NCBI RefSeq assembly: GCF_005048855.1
Contig: NZ_SUME01000007.1
Location: forward strand, 62,001 to 126,000
Direction of reading: 5' to 3'
Source of the DNA: Sphingobacterium olei
GTDB lineage: Bacteria > Bacteroidota > Bacteroidia > Sphingobacteriales > Sphingobacteriaceae
Length of the DNA: 64,000 bases
Positions within the stretch are counted from its first letter, which is position 1, and every line of letters starts with the position of its first letter. The notes below the pieces were generated by a model. The model was not told where the DNA came from. It saw only the letters and a program-made list of their open reading frames with translations, and made no database searches. This document shows positions 1 to 8,650 of this stretch, piece by piece. The position numbers and the translations under genes were made by a program.

Positions 1-317
1 CTGGCCTGATCCGCGTAAGGTAGATATCTCCTGCTTTCCCTGCCGAACGCATCATACTCCATATGCTGAACGTTGTCTCGTTTTAAGGGGCTCGCCTGTC
101 TATCCACTGTCTGGATGGGACGGCCCAGGCCGTCGAAATAGGTCACGCTCCGGTTCACCTCATCCACGGTACGATCGCTCAGCTCCGACAATGTCTTGAT
201 CCCGGCAACCCGGGGGGTCGACATCTGTATGTGGTTCTTATTGCTGCTCTGCCCACGAAGACCGTTGGCAGCACCAAGCCCCAGTAAAAGCAGTATCCAT
301 ATAAGCTGTTTCATCAT
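1..317 (-). CDS. RHS-like protein, DUF6443-type N-terminus (partial, runs off the window)
   Basis: Reading the minus strand from the paired ATGs at 317 and 314 gives an uninterrupted frame to the window edge, about 105 residues. It begins with a signal peptide (MMKQLIWILLLLGLGAANG) and ends it near an RGQS cleavage area, so the product is exported. The segment SVTYFDGLGRPIQTV followed by EYDAFGRESRRYLPY is the signature seen at the start of DUF6443/RHS-repeat proteins of Bacteroidota, which are giant secreted proteins that usually end in a variable, often toxic, C-terminal domain. That part lies beyond this window. It is the last gene of the minus-strand set with the 139-residue and YD-repeat proteins. 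Family call is strong; the toxin role is inference. Confidence 0.85.
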   Translation of the reverse strand, partial: MMKQLIWILLLLGLGAANGLRGQSSNKNHIQMSTPRVAGIKTLSELSDRTVDEVNRSVTYFDGLGRPIQTVDRQASPLKRDNVQHMEYDAFGRESRRYLPYADQA

Positions 318-347
318 GATAAGTTTAGGTGGTTATGGTGAATCGCT

Positions 348-767
348 TCATTTTGTTTCCCCTTGCAGAACAATCCTTTCCTTTGTCTTGCGTACCTGAT
401 TCCGCAAGTACTGGTCCCCTGCCGCCCTACGTTCAGTGGCAAGCTCAGCTTCCCTGGCCTTCAGTTCAGCATACTGATCGAGGGTAAGCACAGCCCTGAT
501 AGCAGCCTGCCTATCGTTCTCAAGCCTATTTATGAGTTCCAGTCTGGCGGCGGGTGTCAGTTTCCTTTTTCCGACCACTGCACGGATACTGTCTAGGTTA
601 TGATCCAGTGCAGCGGCGATATCTGCTGCCTTGTTGATTTCCACAGAATAAGTGACTGATAGCTGACGCAGCCGCGGTCCATCTAAAGTAGATATTTGCT
701 GTGCCTTAACTATATAAAAGGTAAATAGAACAAGTGCCGTTATCATGAGTCTTTTCATATTTTTCAT
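348..767 (-). CDS. Small secreted protein between two RHS genes
   Basis: This 139-residue protein has a clear signal peptide (MKNMKRLMITALVLFTFYIVKAQ) and a mature part that is almost wholly helical and charged, with many Ala, Glu and Arg residues (for example LDQYAELKAREAELATERR). A second ATG at 758 would also leave a good signal peptide. It sits 20 bp after the large YD-repeat gene and 30 bp before the DUF6443 gene, so the three are probably co-transcribed. The helical periplasmic character resembles small periplasmic Spy/CpxP-like chaperones in general form, but no family motif is seen. A role as an export helper or structural partner of the RHS proteins is inference only. Confidence 0.7.
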   Translation of the reverse strand: MKNMKRLMITALVLFTFYIVKAQQISTLDGPRLRQLSVTYSVEINKAADIAAALDHNLDSIRAVVGKRKLTPAARLELINRLENDRQAAIRAVLTLDQYAELKAREAELATERRAAGDQYLRNQVRKTKERIVLQGETK

Positions 768-787
768 TTCTTCAATTTATGACTTTA

Positions 788-3700
788 TCACTGGGCGACC
801 TCGTATCCCTCTCCCGGAAGGACAATAAATTCGGTGAGATACACCTCATATATCGATCCCAGCACGGGATCGGTACCTACTTCGATATATATACCCTGCT
901 CCAGCTGTGTACCAACCCACTCACTGCTCCCCACTGCAAAATTTATCTGTGAGGATGACTCTCCAAGAAAACTACTTTCCCCGTTGTAGAACATCGTTGT
1001 CCTAAGCGCCGTAGTTATCGTAAGCGGTGCCGTAAGGAAGTGGGGCTGGGTACAGGCTGCATCCGAGTACAGTCCGAAAATAACATCGGCCAGCTCTACT
1101 ACGTAGCCGGCACCGGTTAAAGTCTGCGGATTCAGCAGATCCATCTTAACATAGATCACCGTCCCTCCGCCCCCGGGCAACGGCATACCGTCACAGGGTT
1201 GCGGCTGGTCTTTATAGTTGTAGCAGTACTGCTTGACGATATCGCCGTTATGGTCCCGCACCGTGCTGAGACGTCCCAATGCATCGTAGCTGTAGTAACT
1301 GGTCAGCCCGCGGGCATCACAAGCGGTAGTCTGACCCACATGCGGATCGTAGGTATACGTAGTCACTAGTACGCCCGCAGGCAGGCTGCTCCGTATAGCC
1401 TGGTTGACCGCCTCCAGAGCCGCACGGTCGGAACCGTCAACAGTCCTGTAGCCCTCCAACTGGGACAGCTGCACCTGTAGGGCACTGTTGCCCTGCACCT
1501 GCGCATAGGTATAATTGCTGAAATGTGCGACGGGATGCCGTCCGTTATAGCCCCGGATAATTGTTTCGGGGACACCGCTCCTGCCAACCGCCGTCAGCGG
1601 ATTGGCATATCCGTCATATGACGGGTAGCTCGACTCCAGCGTAAACGCAGCACTACGGTGGATGTTACCTGTTGTACCTACATTCGGAGTGGCCACTGCC
1701 GTGCCGACTTCCGTCTCCAGGCGAAAGGTTGAATCAGGTACTACTATACCTCCGGAAAGCTGTCGAAACGCCGTATAGCTCCCGTCTATGTAGTCGGTAC
1801 CACGACGCACCGTGGTCTGTACAGGTACATTGACCATATTCACCTCCTTCATCCGAGCCAGTGCCTGTGCTCCGACCGACAGTCCACTGGATGCATGGAA
1901 CACAATCTCGTCAGCATAGGTATGCCGTGTAACGGTCTCCTGCCCATCACTGTCCACACGCCCCATGCCCCTGGCTATATTATTGAACGTATAGTGATAA
2001 CTGATGCTGTCTTTATAAGTACCGGTAGGATGATAATCCGTCACCGTGGTCCCTACCAGCTGCCGCACAGAGAACAGCCTTTGCGAATGACTTATCAGAT
2101 AGCGCTTCACCTCAAAATCCGGATAAGGGCTAACCTGGTAGTCATTGTCATCATAACCTACAACCGCAAGCCCGTATTTTATGGCAGAAATTCCTTCGGA
2201 ATACCGATGCTCAGTCTTCCGTACAATCTCTCCCGTACCGCTCAGTACCACTTCTTTGAGCAGCCTGTCCGATCCCAACCGCGCCTGCATGAAACGCCCC
2301 AGTGGATAGGCAAGATAGGTCATGTAATGGTCACTCATATCTATCTCCGGATCTACAAGGTACTGCTGCTTGCCATATATGGTATTGGGGATCGGGGTCA
2401 GTGAATTTCGACTTAAGAAATATGAACCGTCCCGCAGATAATTGCGGTACACATAGTTTACCGGTGGAATGGCATACATACTCTCAAAGTAGTAGATCCG
2501 CTTGCCCTGGCTGCCATGACCATATTCGTCAACACGCTCCTCCTCAACCTCCCGATAGAAAACCGGAGATCCCATAAAGCTGTTCTGCGGTCTCTTTGTG
2601 CTGTGGGGAACCGCACGCAGGCGTGGCCTGCTATGGTCATAGGCAGACTCGTACTGCGCCGTCGTATATATGGTAGGGTTAATTAGAACCCCACTGGAGA
2701 CAGGAGACTGATGGTACAGCAGCTGTTCATAATCCGGCCCATGGAGATGGTACCTGTACGCGTAGTACGTGAACCCCAGTCCATCCTGTACCGTACGGCT
2801 CTTGAGACGCTTCCCCGTCAGGCGGTCACGCTGATCTACATAAGCGGAAGAACCCACCGTATCCTGCGAATTGTTTATATTACCATAGCTGTGGCGTTCG
2901 TAGACCATTTCCTCACGGCCACCGGCAGGATACTGTATGGAAGTTAGGCACAGATAGTCCCGGACGGAACTGGAAAACAAATCGAAAGAGGCTGACCATC
3001 CTCTGATACTGGGAATATAATAGCCTTCGGGATATGAATCCACGTAGTTATAAACGACCCAGGGGCTGTGCTCACCGTGCACACCTCTATCGCTCATCGC
3101 CACCAGTGTCGGATTATGCGCCCAAGCACCGGTACGGATGGTATTGAACGGATCGCTTATATAGGAACGCTTGGATAGGAAAAAACTGTAGTCGTATCCA
3201 AAACGGTATGGCGGTAAAGAGGAGCCCCCAGGCCCGAATTCCCTAACACCAGAGAGTCTGAGCCTATAATTAGCATACGATTCTCCCCCTCCGTAACTAT
3301 CCGTCACTTCGTTGGTAAAATAACCATCCTGATACAGCATTTCGAACCCCCTCACAAGAGAATCCCTGCTGTCGTATTGGGAAATATGTGTTATACTTTT
3401 GGTGGCATCTATTCCACTAATGGGCGTGCTCGGCATATCTGCCCTATCACCCGCAGTAAACAAGATATATCCGTCTTCGTAGTCTATTCGGGTCAGACGT
3501 TTGGAATACTGCACCATATAGGTTGAGAGAACGGTCTGTGAAAGATCATAACATGATTCAGATTCATAACTGAAATATACATTCGAACCATTTTGTCCGC
3601 TGATACGTGTAAGAAACCAGGCTATCGTGTAATCCGATTTACGCTCCTCAGATTCAAAGTAGTACACTGTGGCATCTGCCCCGTAAATCTTATAACCTGA

Positions 3701-4303
3701 CGACGTCTTTTCGAGCCTAAAGGATCTGTCCGGATACAGTGTCGTACTAGATGGACCATTTGGAGGATCATAAAAGCATATATCACCGCTGTAGCCCATG
3801 AACGAATAGGTATAATCATCCGGCTCTGGATCGGAACTGACCAACCCCATGGCATCAACAAACTTATTACTGGAAAATGTATTGCTCTCCTGCTCATACC
3901 ATTTGTCGGCTATATAATTTTGGTCATAATGCCACGCTAAACTAGAAGAAGGATGCCTCTGCGTATCGTCCGTCCCCCGAATGCTACGTAGTAAAGCCCC
4001 TCCCGCCATAAGGGACCATCCAAGGCCTATATGGGAAGCCTCCGTTTCGCCGATGACACCCGCACCGTTGAAGGACATTGTGATCGGAATGGATATCCCG
4101 CCCGATCTTACATCCAAAAGCGGTATTGTAACCGACGGCTGTCCGGTCTGAAGATTGCTGCTACCTTTAGCCAGTGTCGCCATAAATTGCTGGGCATTGA
4201 CGCTCGGACGAACTTCTAGATTCAGGGACTGTGCCCGCCCTCCGAGGGGAGTAAAGAGCCAAGTCAGGATAAACACGGTCCAGAAGCCACTTCCAAAAGA
4301 CAT
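788..4303 (-). CDS. Large secreted RHS/YD-repeat protein
   Basis: The frame is open from 4408, but the ATG at 4303 gives a normal signal peptide (MSFGSGFWTVFILTWLF then GGRAQ), so I place the start there, 1171 residues. The N-terminal part has features typical of Bacteroidota RHS proteins: a NLQTGQPSVTIPLLDVRSGG segment, GLGWSLMAGG, and repeated Tyr-rich beta strands. Near residue 1020 a YD repeat is visible (TYDPHVGQTTACDARGL, then YYSYDALGRLSTVRDHNG). After YNYKDQPQPCDG a Gly-rich linker leads to a beta-rich tail of about 120 residues with one Cys, which I do not recognise. RHS proteins form shells around a C-terminal cargo; this one lacks the DPxG-type core end, so it may act together with the neighbouring DUF6443 gene. 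Its GC content is visibly higher than that of the genes upstream. Confidence 0.85.
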   Translation of the reverse strand: MSFGSGFWTVFILTWLFTPLGGRAQSLNLEVRPSVNAQQFMATLAKGSSNLQTGQPSVTIPLLDVRSGGISIPITMSFNGAGVIGETEASHIGLGWSLMAGGALLRSIRGTDDTQRHPSSSLAWHYDQNYIADKWYEQESNTFSSNKFVDAMGLVSSDPEPDDYTYSFMGYSGDICFYDPPNGPSSTTLYPDRSFRLEKTSSGYKIYGADATVYYFESEERKSDYTIAWFLTRISGQNGSNVYFSYESESCYDLSQTVLSTYMVQYSKRLTRIDYEDGYILFTAGDRADMPSTPISGIDATKSITHISQYDSRDSLVRGFEMLYQDGYFTNEVTDSYGGGESYANYRLRLSGVREFGPGGSSLPPYRFGYDYSFFLSKRSYISDPFNTIRTGAWAHNPTLVAMSDRGVHGEHSPWVVYNYVDSYPEGYYIPSIRGWSASFDLFSSSVRDYLCLTSIQYPAGGREEMVYERHSYGNINNSQDTVGSSAYVDQRDRLTGKRLKSRTVQDGLGFTYYAYRYHLHGPDYEQLLYHQSPVSSGVLINPTIYTTAQYESAYDHSRPRLRAVPHSTKRPQNSFMGSPVFYREVEEERVDEYGHGSQGKRIYYFESMYAIPPVNYVYRNYLRDGSYFLSRNSLTPIPNTIYGKQQYLVDPEIDMSDHYMTYLAYPLGRFMQARLGSDRLLKEVVLSGTGEIVRKTEHRYSEGISAIKYGLAVVGYDDNDYQVSPYPDFEVKRYLISHSQRLFSVRQLVGTTVTDYHPTGTYKDSISYHYTFNNIARGMGRVDSDGQETVTRHTYADEIVFHASSGLSVGAQALARMKEVNMVNVPVQTTVRRGTDYIDGSYTAFRQLSGGIVVPDSTFRLETEVGTAVATPNVGTTGNIHRSAAFTLESSYPSYDGYANPLTAVGRSGVPETIIRGYNGRHPVAHFSNYTYAQVQGNSALQVQLSQLEGYRTVDGSDRAALEAVNQAIRSSLPAGVLVTTYTYDPHVGQTTACDARGLTSYYSYDALGRLSTVRDHNGDIVKQYCYNYKDQPQPCDGMPLPGGGGTVIYVKMDLLNPQTLTGAGYVVELADVIFGLYSDAACTQPHFLTAPLTITTALRTTMFYNGESSFLGESSSQINFAVGSSEWVGTQLEQGIYIEVGTDPVLGSIYEVYLTEFIVLPGEGYEVAQ

Positions 4304-4870
4304 ACCGGCCTTAAAAAGGCAAAAAAATAACTTTCCGACTGCAGGTAGAACTGCATAATCCGATGAGAAAAAAAACAGATCAGGTCGAGCTTCTTTATTT
4401 AATATCATCAGGACAGAATGGTTAATTGGGTTTTACTGCACAGCCACTCATCCTCGACCACGTCAGCTGTTCTATGTTGGCTATTCTCATATGCTCGACC
4501 GTTCAACTGTGGTCTCTCAAGATTTTTATACGCAACATATTCGGTCCCCTTATGGGTATGAGGCATTAGACATGGCCTACTCGATGGTCTGTTAAAAGTT
4601 TTATACATATAGGAAAAGGTTATAGGAACATTTGGCTTAAATAATGATTTGGTCTACTATTAAGTGTAAATCTAGAAATGAAAAAGCAAATACACCTAGC
4701 AATTTTGTATAAAAAAAAGAAAAAAATGTTTAATAAGAAGGTGCATGCTAAATAATTATTGTAAAAGCAGTAGCGACCTATTTAAATATATAGATTTTTT
4801 CAACTTTTCCAAATTCCCGTTCTATTTATTCATAATATAAAATTTTCCTTTCTTCTGTTCAAATAAGTAG

Positions 4871-4993
4871 AAATTAAAACGTTTTATAAAAAACCTATTA
4901 GTTTTCGAACGTTCTCAACAGGAGTTTCTAGAAGGGAAAACCACAGCTAAAAGCTGGGATGATATAAAAAAACTAGATCGTGTATACTCTTAA
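4871..4993 (+). pseudogene. Possible C-terminal gene remnant
   Basis: The frame from 4871 to the TAA at 4991-4993 ends in the segment EFLEGKTTAKSWDDIKKL. This Glu-Gly-Lys-Thr plus Trp-Asp pattern resembles the C-termini of small type II antitoxins, but there is no start codon and no upstream domain, so it would be a decayed fragment. The match is by eye only. Confidence 0.15.
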
Positions 4994-5218
4994 ACTATTA
5001 AAAAGAGCCGAGAATGACCTGCAATTGGTATGAAGAACAAAAAAGGGTCTAGCCAACCCCACCCCAACTATACCCAATCCAAGGTGATGAAAACCTGCGT
5101 CTCGCTCCGCTCAAAAAATCCCTATTCGTTATTGTCTATTGGTACGACGAGGCCTTAGAAATAATATTCGTAGTTTCGATTTTTCACACAAGTAGGGAAC
5201 CTATTGTCTAGTTTTGCG

Positions 5219-5368
5219 GTGGCAAAAAAAACACCGTTGATCGAAGTTATCCAAAGACCATCTGTAAGAGAAGCAGATAAGCCAGACGTGATTATGTCTC
5301 GGGTGGACAATGTCATTATTGATCTTCATCAAGTTCCGATAAACTTTTTATTTGATGCTTTAAATTAA
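5219..5368 (+). pseudogene. Short protein-like frame, possible remnant or small gene
   Basis: From a GTG at 5219 a 49-codon frame runs to TAA at 5366-5368. Its translation looks protein-like rather than random (PLIEVIQRPSVREADKPDV, then VIIDLHQVPINFLFDALN) and the frame continues upstream to a stop near 5171. No promoter is seen. I do not recognise the family; it may be a decayed piece of an immunity or DNA-binding gene. Confidence 0.2.
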
Positions 5369-5486
5369 AAAGTACAACATTCCAACTCATATCGGTATTA
5401 TCTTTACATTATATCCATTTTGCATGATTTGTCGTAACTTTTTAACATTGTTTCTATAAACTGAAATTTAGCTTCATAATTCGTTT

Positions 5487-6029
5487 TTAGATCTTTGCCT
5501 GCCATTCTTGCCCTCCGTTGATTAGCACAGCATCATGTTCCTCTATCCATTGAATCGCTGATTCAGAATACCAAAAACCGTCGCCTTTGGAATATTTTTT
5601 CAGAAACAGCCTTTTAAAATCTTTAATTATAGAATCGCTCCATTGTACAAAATCAGTCGTTTTGTAGACAAAGTCTCCTTTACTATTATAGGCTCCAGTG
5701 ACATAATAAAACCGACCCCGTTGCAATAAATTTTTGTCATACGGATAAAAACCGCCTAAACTAAACTGGAGAATAGGACTTAACCAATTCTCAAAGTATT
5801 TAATCCCGTTGTCGGCGGAAAGAATCTCTATGTCTTTTAAAAAAACCTCTTTGGTTAAATAAACTTGAAAAATCTCTTCGTCCAGATTTGGTAATTCCTT
5901 TTGGATGCCGTTGTTGCGTTTATCTATATACTGCTTAACCAATACCAGTGCCGACTTCTCTTTTATAAAATGATCTATCTCATTATAATCTTCTGGTGTT
6001 ATAAAAAAATTCAGTTGTTTTGATTTCAT
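5487..6029 (-). CDS. Hypothetical protein upstream of RHS gene
   Basis: The 180-residue product is soluble, acidic to neutral, with no signal peptide or membrane segment. It starts MKSKQLNFFITPEDYNEIDHF and has a conserved-looking aromatic middle (FSLGGFYPYDKNLLQRGRFYYV) and end (WIEEHDAVLINGG). I do not recognise a named domain. Cytosolic proteins of this size just next to RHS genes are often immunity proteins or orphans left behind by replaced toxins, and the low GC content fits an acquired gene. That role is inferred from context only. Confidence 0.6.
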   Translation of the reverse strand: MKSKQLNFFITPEDYNEIDHFIKEKSALVLVKQYIDKRNNGIQKELPNLDEEIFQVYLTKEVFLKDIEILSADNGIKYFENWLSPILQFSLGGFYPYDKNLLQRGRFYYVTGAYNSKGDFVYKTTDFVQWSDSIIKDFKRLFLKKYSKGDGFWYSESAIQWIEEHDAVLINGGQEWQAKI

Positions 6030-6048
6030 AATTATTGCTTTCGCTTTA

Positions 6049-6165
6049 CTAAAATTTCAAGGATCCAATCTTCTTCTTTTTAATTTCTGTAGACGAATGT
6101 TCGAATACAGCATTAAAGACCATTTTTTCAAATTGATCTTCGTTAAGTAAAGATGCAAAAATCAT
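6049..6165 (-). CDS. Very short ORF, possible gene fragment
   Basis: On the minus strand an ATG at 6165 opens 38 codons (MIFASLLNEDQFEKMVFNAV and a Lys-rich end) closed by TAG at 6049. The sequence reads like the start of a real cytosolic protein that was cut short, in the 220-bp gap between two orphan genes of the RHS island. No promoter or ribosome site supports expression. It may be the remnant of another immunity-type gene. Confidence 0.2.
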   Translation of the reverse strand: MIFASLLNEDQFEKMVFNAVFEHSSTEIKKKKIGSLKF

Positions 6166-6249
6166 AGATTATTTCTTCACATGGATCTTCAAGAGGACAG
6201 CTAATACCTTCATTACAATGAAAAAAAACTGATTATTTAAATAATTACT

Positions 6250-6735
6250 CTATTTATTTGTCATTGCTGCTATATAATTCTCGATTTCTCGTAAATCACA
6301 ATCTATATTCTTTAAGGGAATTTTTATGGTATTTTCTACGGGATTTGTATTTTCCACGTAACCTTCTTTCGAGTTACTTTTTATTCTTATATATAAATAA
6401 TACCATTTTCTTTCTTTCTTCACTTCCGCTGAAAACACATGATCCCAAGGCACTAATAATCTTCCCCAAACATATCGCTGATCTAGTATTCCTCTTTCGT
6501 TAAACACCAACACATACCTTCTACGAATAAGAAAAAATATATAGATGGTGAACAAGACAAACGGAACAAAAGTTAACACAGTTTTAAAAAATGTCCAAGA
6601 CTGAAAATATACCGAACCATATAAAACGGATTCTTTATAAATACCGGGTATCCCAGAAACGACAAAAATGATAGAAAAAACAAAGAATAGGATTAACGAA
6701 AACCTATTTCTACGGGCATAAGCAATCTCATTCAT
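6250..6735 (-). CDS. Membrane protein with PH-like domain, STM3941-like
   Basis: The 161-residue protein has two membrane segments near residues 11-30 and 48-68, followed by RRRYVLVFNERGILDQRYVWG and a beta-rich part with WDHVFSAEV, ending in an amphipathic helix (LREIENYIAAM). This layout, two helices plus a pleckstrin-like domain with a Trp-Asp motif, matches the STM3941 family of inner-membrane proteins, which are frequent near polymorphic toxin loci. Its start overlaps the end of the upstream 246-residue gene by 8 bp, so the two are translationally coupled. An immunity role is a guess. Confidence 0.6.
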   Translation of the reverse strand: MNEIAYARRNRFSLILFFVFSIIFVVSGIPGIYKESVLYGSVYFQSWTFFKTVLTFVPFVLFTIYIFFLIRRRYVLVFNERGILDQRYVWGRLLVPWDHVFSAEVKKERKWYYLYIRIKSNSKEGYVENTNPVENTIKIPLKNIDCDLREIENYIAAMTNK

Positions 6736-7468
6736 ATTTCAGCGTTTTTTTAACAAGCGAAGCAAATTCATTTTCAGGTATTTCTTCAATATTACTGTTC
6801 ATTTTATGAATCAGAAATAAATACATAACATCATGTTGCCTTTTTAATACAATTAACATGTTAGTAGATAATTTATCACCAGCTGGTTTCTCAAAAATAG
6901 TCGAAGGTTTTACTTCAGCGGAAATGTCAGAATATTGATTTCCGTTAAGTTTTATTTTGAATCCGTAACTATTTTCTATAAAATATGCACAAATGCTGTC
7001 ATTTATTATTAAATCTTCGGAAAGACTTGATTTAGGAAGATGAATTCCTATTGACTCGACTTTTAGTGATGAATAATTTGGTCTATATTTAAATTTTATC
7101 AATTGGTTATCTATACCGGAATAGACAATCCCTCCGTCTATACCTATATTTGTCAAATCATTATAACGATCGACAGCCTTATATAAGGGTTTTGACGGTG
7201 ACATATTTAGCTTGATCGCAGTTATATTGACCTTACTCTGATATTCAAATGATGAAATTATAGATTCATTATTTATAAATATAGTTTCCGAATCTCCTAT
7301 ATAACTGGAATCAAGATCTAATACAGTGATATATTCTTTCGGTATTTCTGACTTTAAGTAAGATACTTTTTCATCCAAATATTTTTCAATCCACAACCCT
7401 CCCCTGATGAGTAAACCGAAAACCAGAATCACCGATAATATTAGAACTAATATTTTAACAAGTTTCAT
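6728..7468 (-). CDS. Hypothetical membrane-anchored protein
   Basis: This 246-residue protein starts with one hydrophobic helix (residues 4-22, KILVLILSVILVFGLLIRGG) and then has a long beta-rich extracytoplasmic part without cysteines. There is no lipobox, so it is likely an N-terminally anchored periplasmic protein. I recognise no family. The gene overlaps the PH-like membrane gene by 8 bp and has very low GC, as do the other orphans of this island. Confidence 0.6.
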   Translation of the reverse strand: MKLVKILVLILSVILVFGLLIRGGLWIEKYLDEKVSYLKSEIPKEYITVLDLDSSYIGDSETIFINNESIISSFEYQSKVNITAIKLNMSPSKPLYKAVDRYNDLTNIGIDGGIVYSGIDNQLIKFKYRPNYSSLKVESIGIHLPKSSLSEDLIINDSICAYFIENSYGFKIKLNGNQYSDISAEVKPSTIFEKPAGDKLSTNMLIVLKRQHDVMYLFLIHKMNSNIEEIPENEFASLVKKTLKYE

Positions 7469-7509
7469 AACATGCTTTTAAACATTCCCATTTTGTAGTT
7501 TAAAACATT

Positions 7510-8622
7510 TTACAAACTCAAATCTATAACCTTACCCGTTCTTGCGCTTTCGCGCGCGGCATCAAGAATCTCAATAACAATCAGGTTATTTTCCAGAGAA
7601 GAGAGATCTTCAGCTGATACGTCTACCTCGTTATGAATGGCAGCTGAAAAATAATTAAAGGGATTGTCAAACGGGATCGACTCTGAAGAAAGACGCGTAG
7701 GTGTTTCACTTTTCTGATTTTTCAGGCGGTAGGATATATTATTCCCATCCAGTGCTTTTATATATCCATGTACGCCATAGGCTTCCATATCCTTGCGCGA
7801 AAATGGCCAGTTCCATGAACCCTGAATGATGGCCTGTGCCTTTGGGTATTTGACCACGATAGTGGCTTCGTCGTCAACATGTGGATAAATGTGAGGCTTA
7901 ATTTGATTTAATGTGGCCGAAACGGAGAGTGGTCGTTCGTTTTTCATAAGCCATGTCATGAGATTGGCACCATAACAACCGAAATCGATAACAGCACCGC
8001 CTCCATTCTGCACCGGATCAGTCAGCCAATCGAGAAACTCCTGGTTACAGCCTATCTCCTTCGGCCCTTCATGTCCGTCGCAGATGACAACTTTGCGCAG
8101 CGCGCCAATGGCATTATCATTTTCAACCATATTATATAATTTCTGATTGCTAGGATACCAGGTTGTTTCATAATTCGTCAATAACAAAATATTGTGCGCT
8201 CTCGCTAATGTTGCCATCTCTATAGCGTGGTTCATATTCACCGCAAGTGGTTTTTCGACCATGACATGAATTCCTCGGGGTGCACAGGCCTTAACCGTAC
8301 TCAAATGCTGATAAATGGAATTGAAGGCCATCACGCCCTCAGGTTTTGTTTTTTCAATCATCTCTTCAACAGAATCATATACGATATGCATATCAAACCC
8401 ATATTGCGTAGCAAGCCGTCTAGCTAAATCTTTATTCGGCTCTGCTATGCCAACTATTTCAATGGCTGCATTAGCCTTTCGGATATGTTGTAAGGCGCCG
8501 TGTACATGGGCATGCGTAAGTCCATCAATACCAATACGCGTCGGTTTTGATTGTGCGAATGCCATAAAGAACAGTAATGAGCATAAAGCGGTTAACAGTG
8601 ATTTTTTGACGGTGACTATCAT
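7510..8622 (-). CDS. Gfo/Idh/MocA-family oxidoreductase with signal peptide
   Basis: The product has an N-terminal export signal (VKKSLLTALCSLLFFMAFAQ) followed by a Rossmann-type domain with THAHVHGALQHI, AEPNKDLARRLA and the family hallmark VEKPLAVN near residue 120, then a C-terminal alpha/beta domain with a GGGAVIDFGCYG segment. Family members oxidise or reduce sugars and cyclitols with NAD(P). Exported members are common in Bacteroidota and act in the periplasm on carbohydrate. The gene lies 28 bp downstream of the cytochrome c gene and could be part of the same transcript. The substrate cannot be told from sequence. Confidence 0.85.
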   Translation of the reverse strand: MIVTVKKSLLTALCSLLFFMAFAQSKPTRIGIDGLTHAHVHGALQHIRKANAAIEIVGIAEPNKDLARRLATQYGFDMHIVYDSVEEMIEKTKPEGVMAFNSIYQHLSTVKACAPRGIHVMVEKPLAVNMNHAIEMATLARAHNILLLTNYETTWYPSNQKLYNMVENDNAIGALRKVVICDGHEGPKEIGCNQEFLDWLTDPVQNGGGAVIDFGCYGANLMTWLMKNERPLSVSATLNQIKPHIYPHVDDEATIVVKYPKAQAIIQGSWNWPFSRKDMEAYGVHGYIKALDGNNISYRLKNQKSETPTRLSSESIPFDNPFNYFSAAIHNEVDVSAEDLSSLENNLIVIEILDAARESARTGKVIDLSL

Positions 8623-8650
8623 AATGTCTGTTTAAGGTCTTTACTATAAT

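Larger units (their letters stand above)
4304..5486. other. AT-rich intergenic stretch with decayed ORFs
   Basis: Between the signal-peptide start of the RHS gene and the next gene there are about 1.2 kb without a convincing intact gene. The composition changes sharply from the GC-richer RHS gene to poly-A/T-rich DNA after about 4600. A 66-codon minus frame just upstream of the RHS gene has no signal or family features and I do not call it. Two short plus-strand frames with protein-like content (about 4871-4993 and 5219-5368) look like gene remnants and are listed separately. No terminator or complete mobile element is seen. Confidence 0.5.

Noticed and set aside
1895..2404. Long plus-strand frame opposite the RHS gene (169 codons)
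   Set aside because: It has no signal, domain or promoter, and lies antisense to a strongly supported coding region with repeated Tyr-rich motifs; it is a shadow of the high-GC codon pattern.
4408..4608. 66-codon minus frame just upstream of the RHS gene
   Set aside because: No promoter, start context or protein-like pattern; the RHS gene itself probably starts at 4303.
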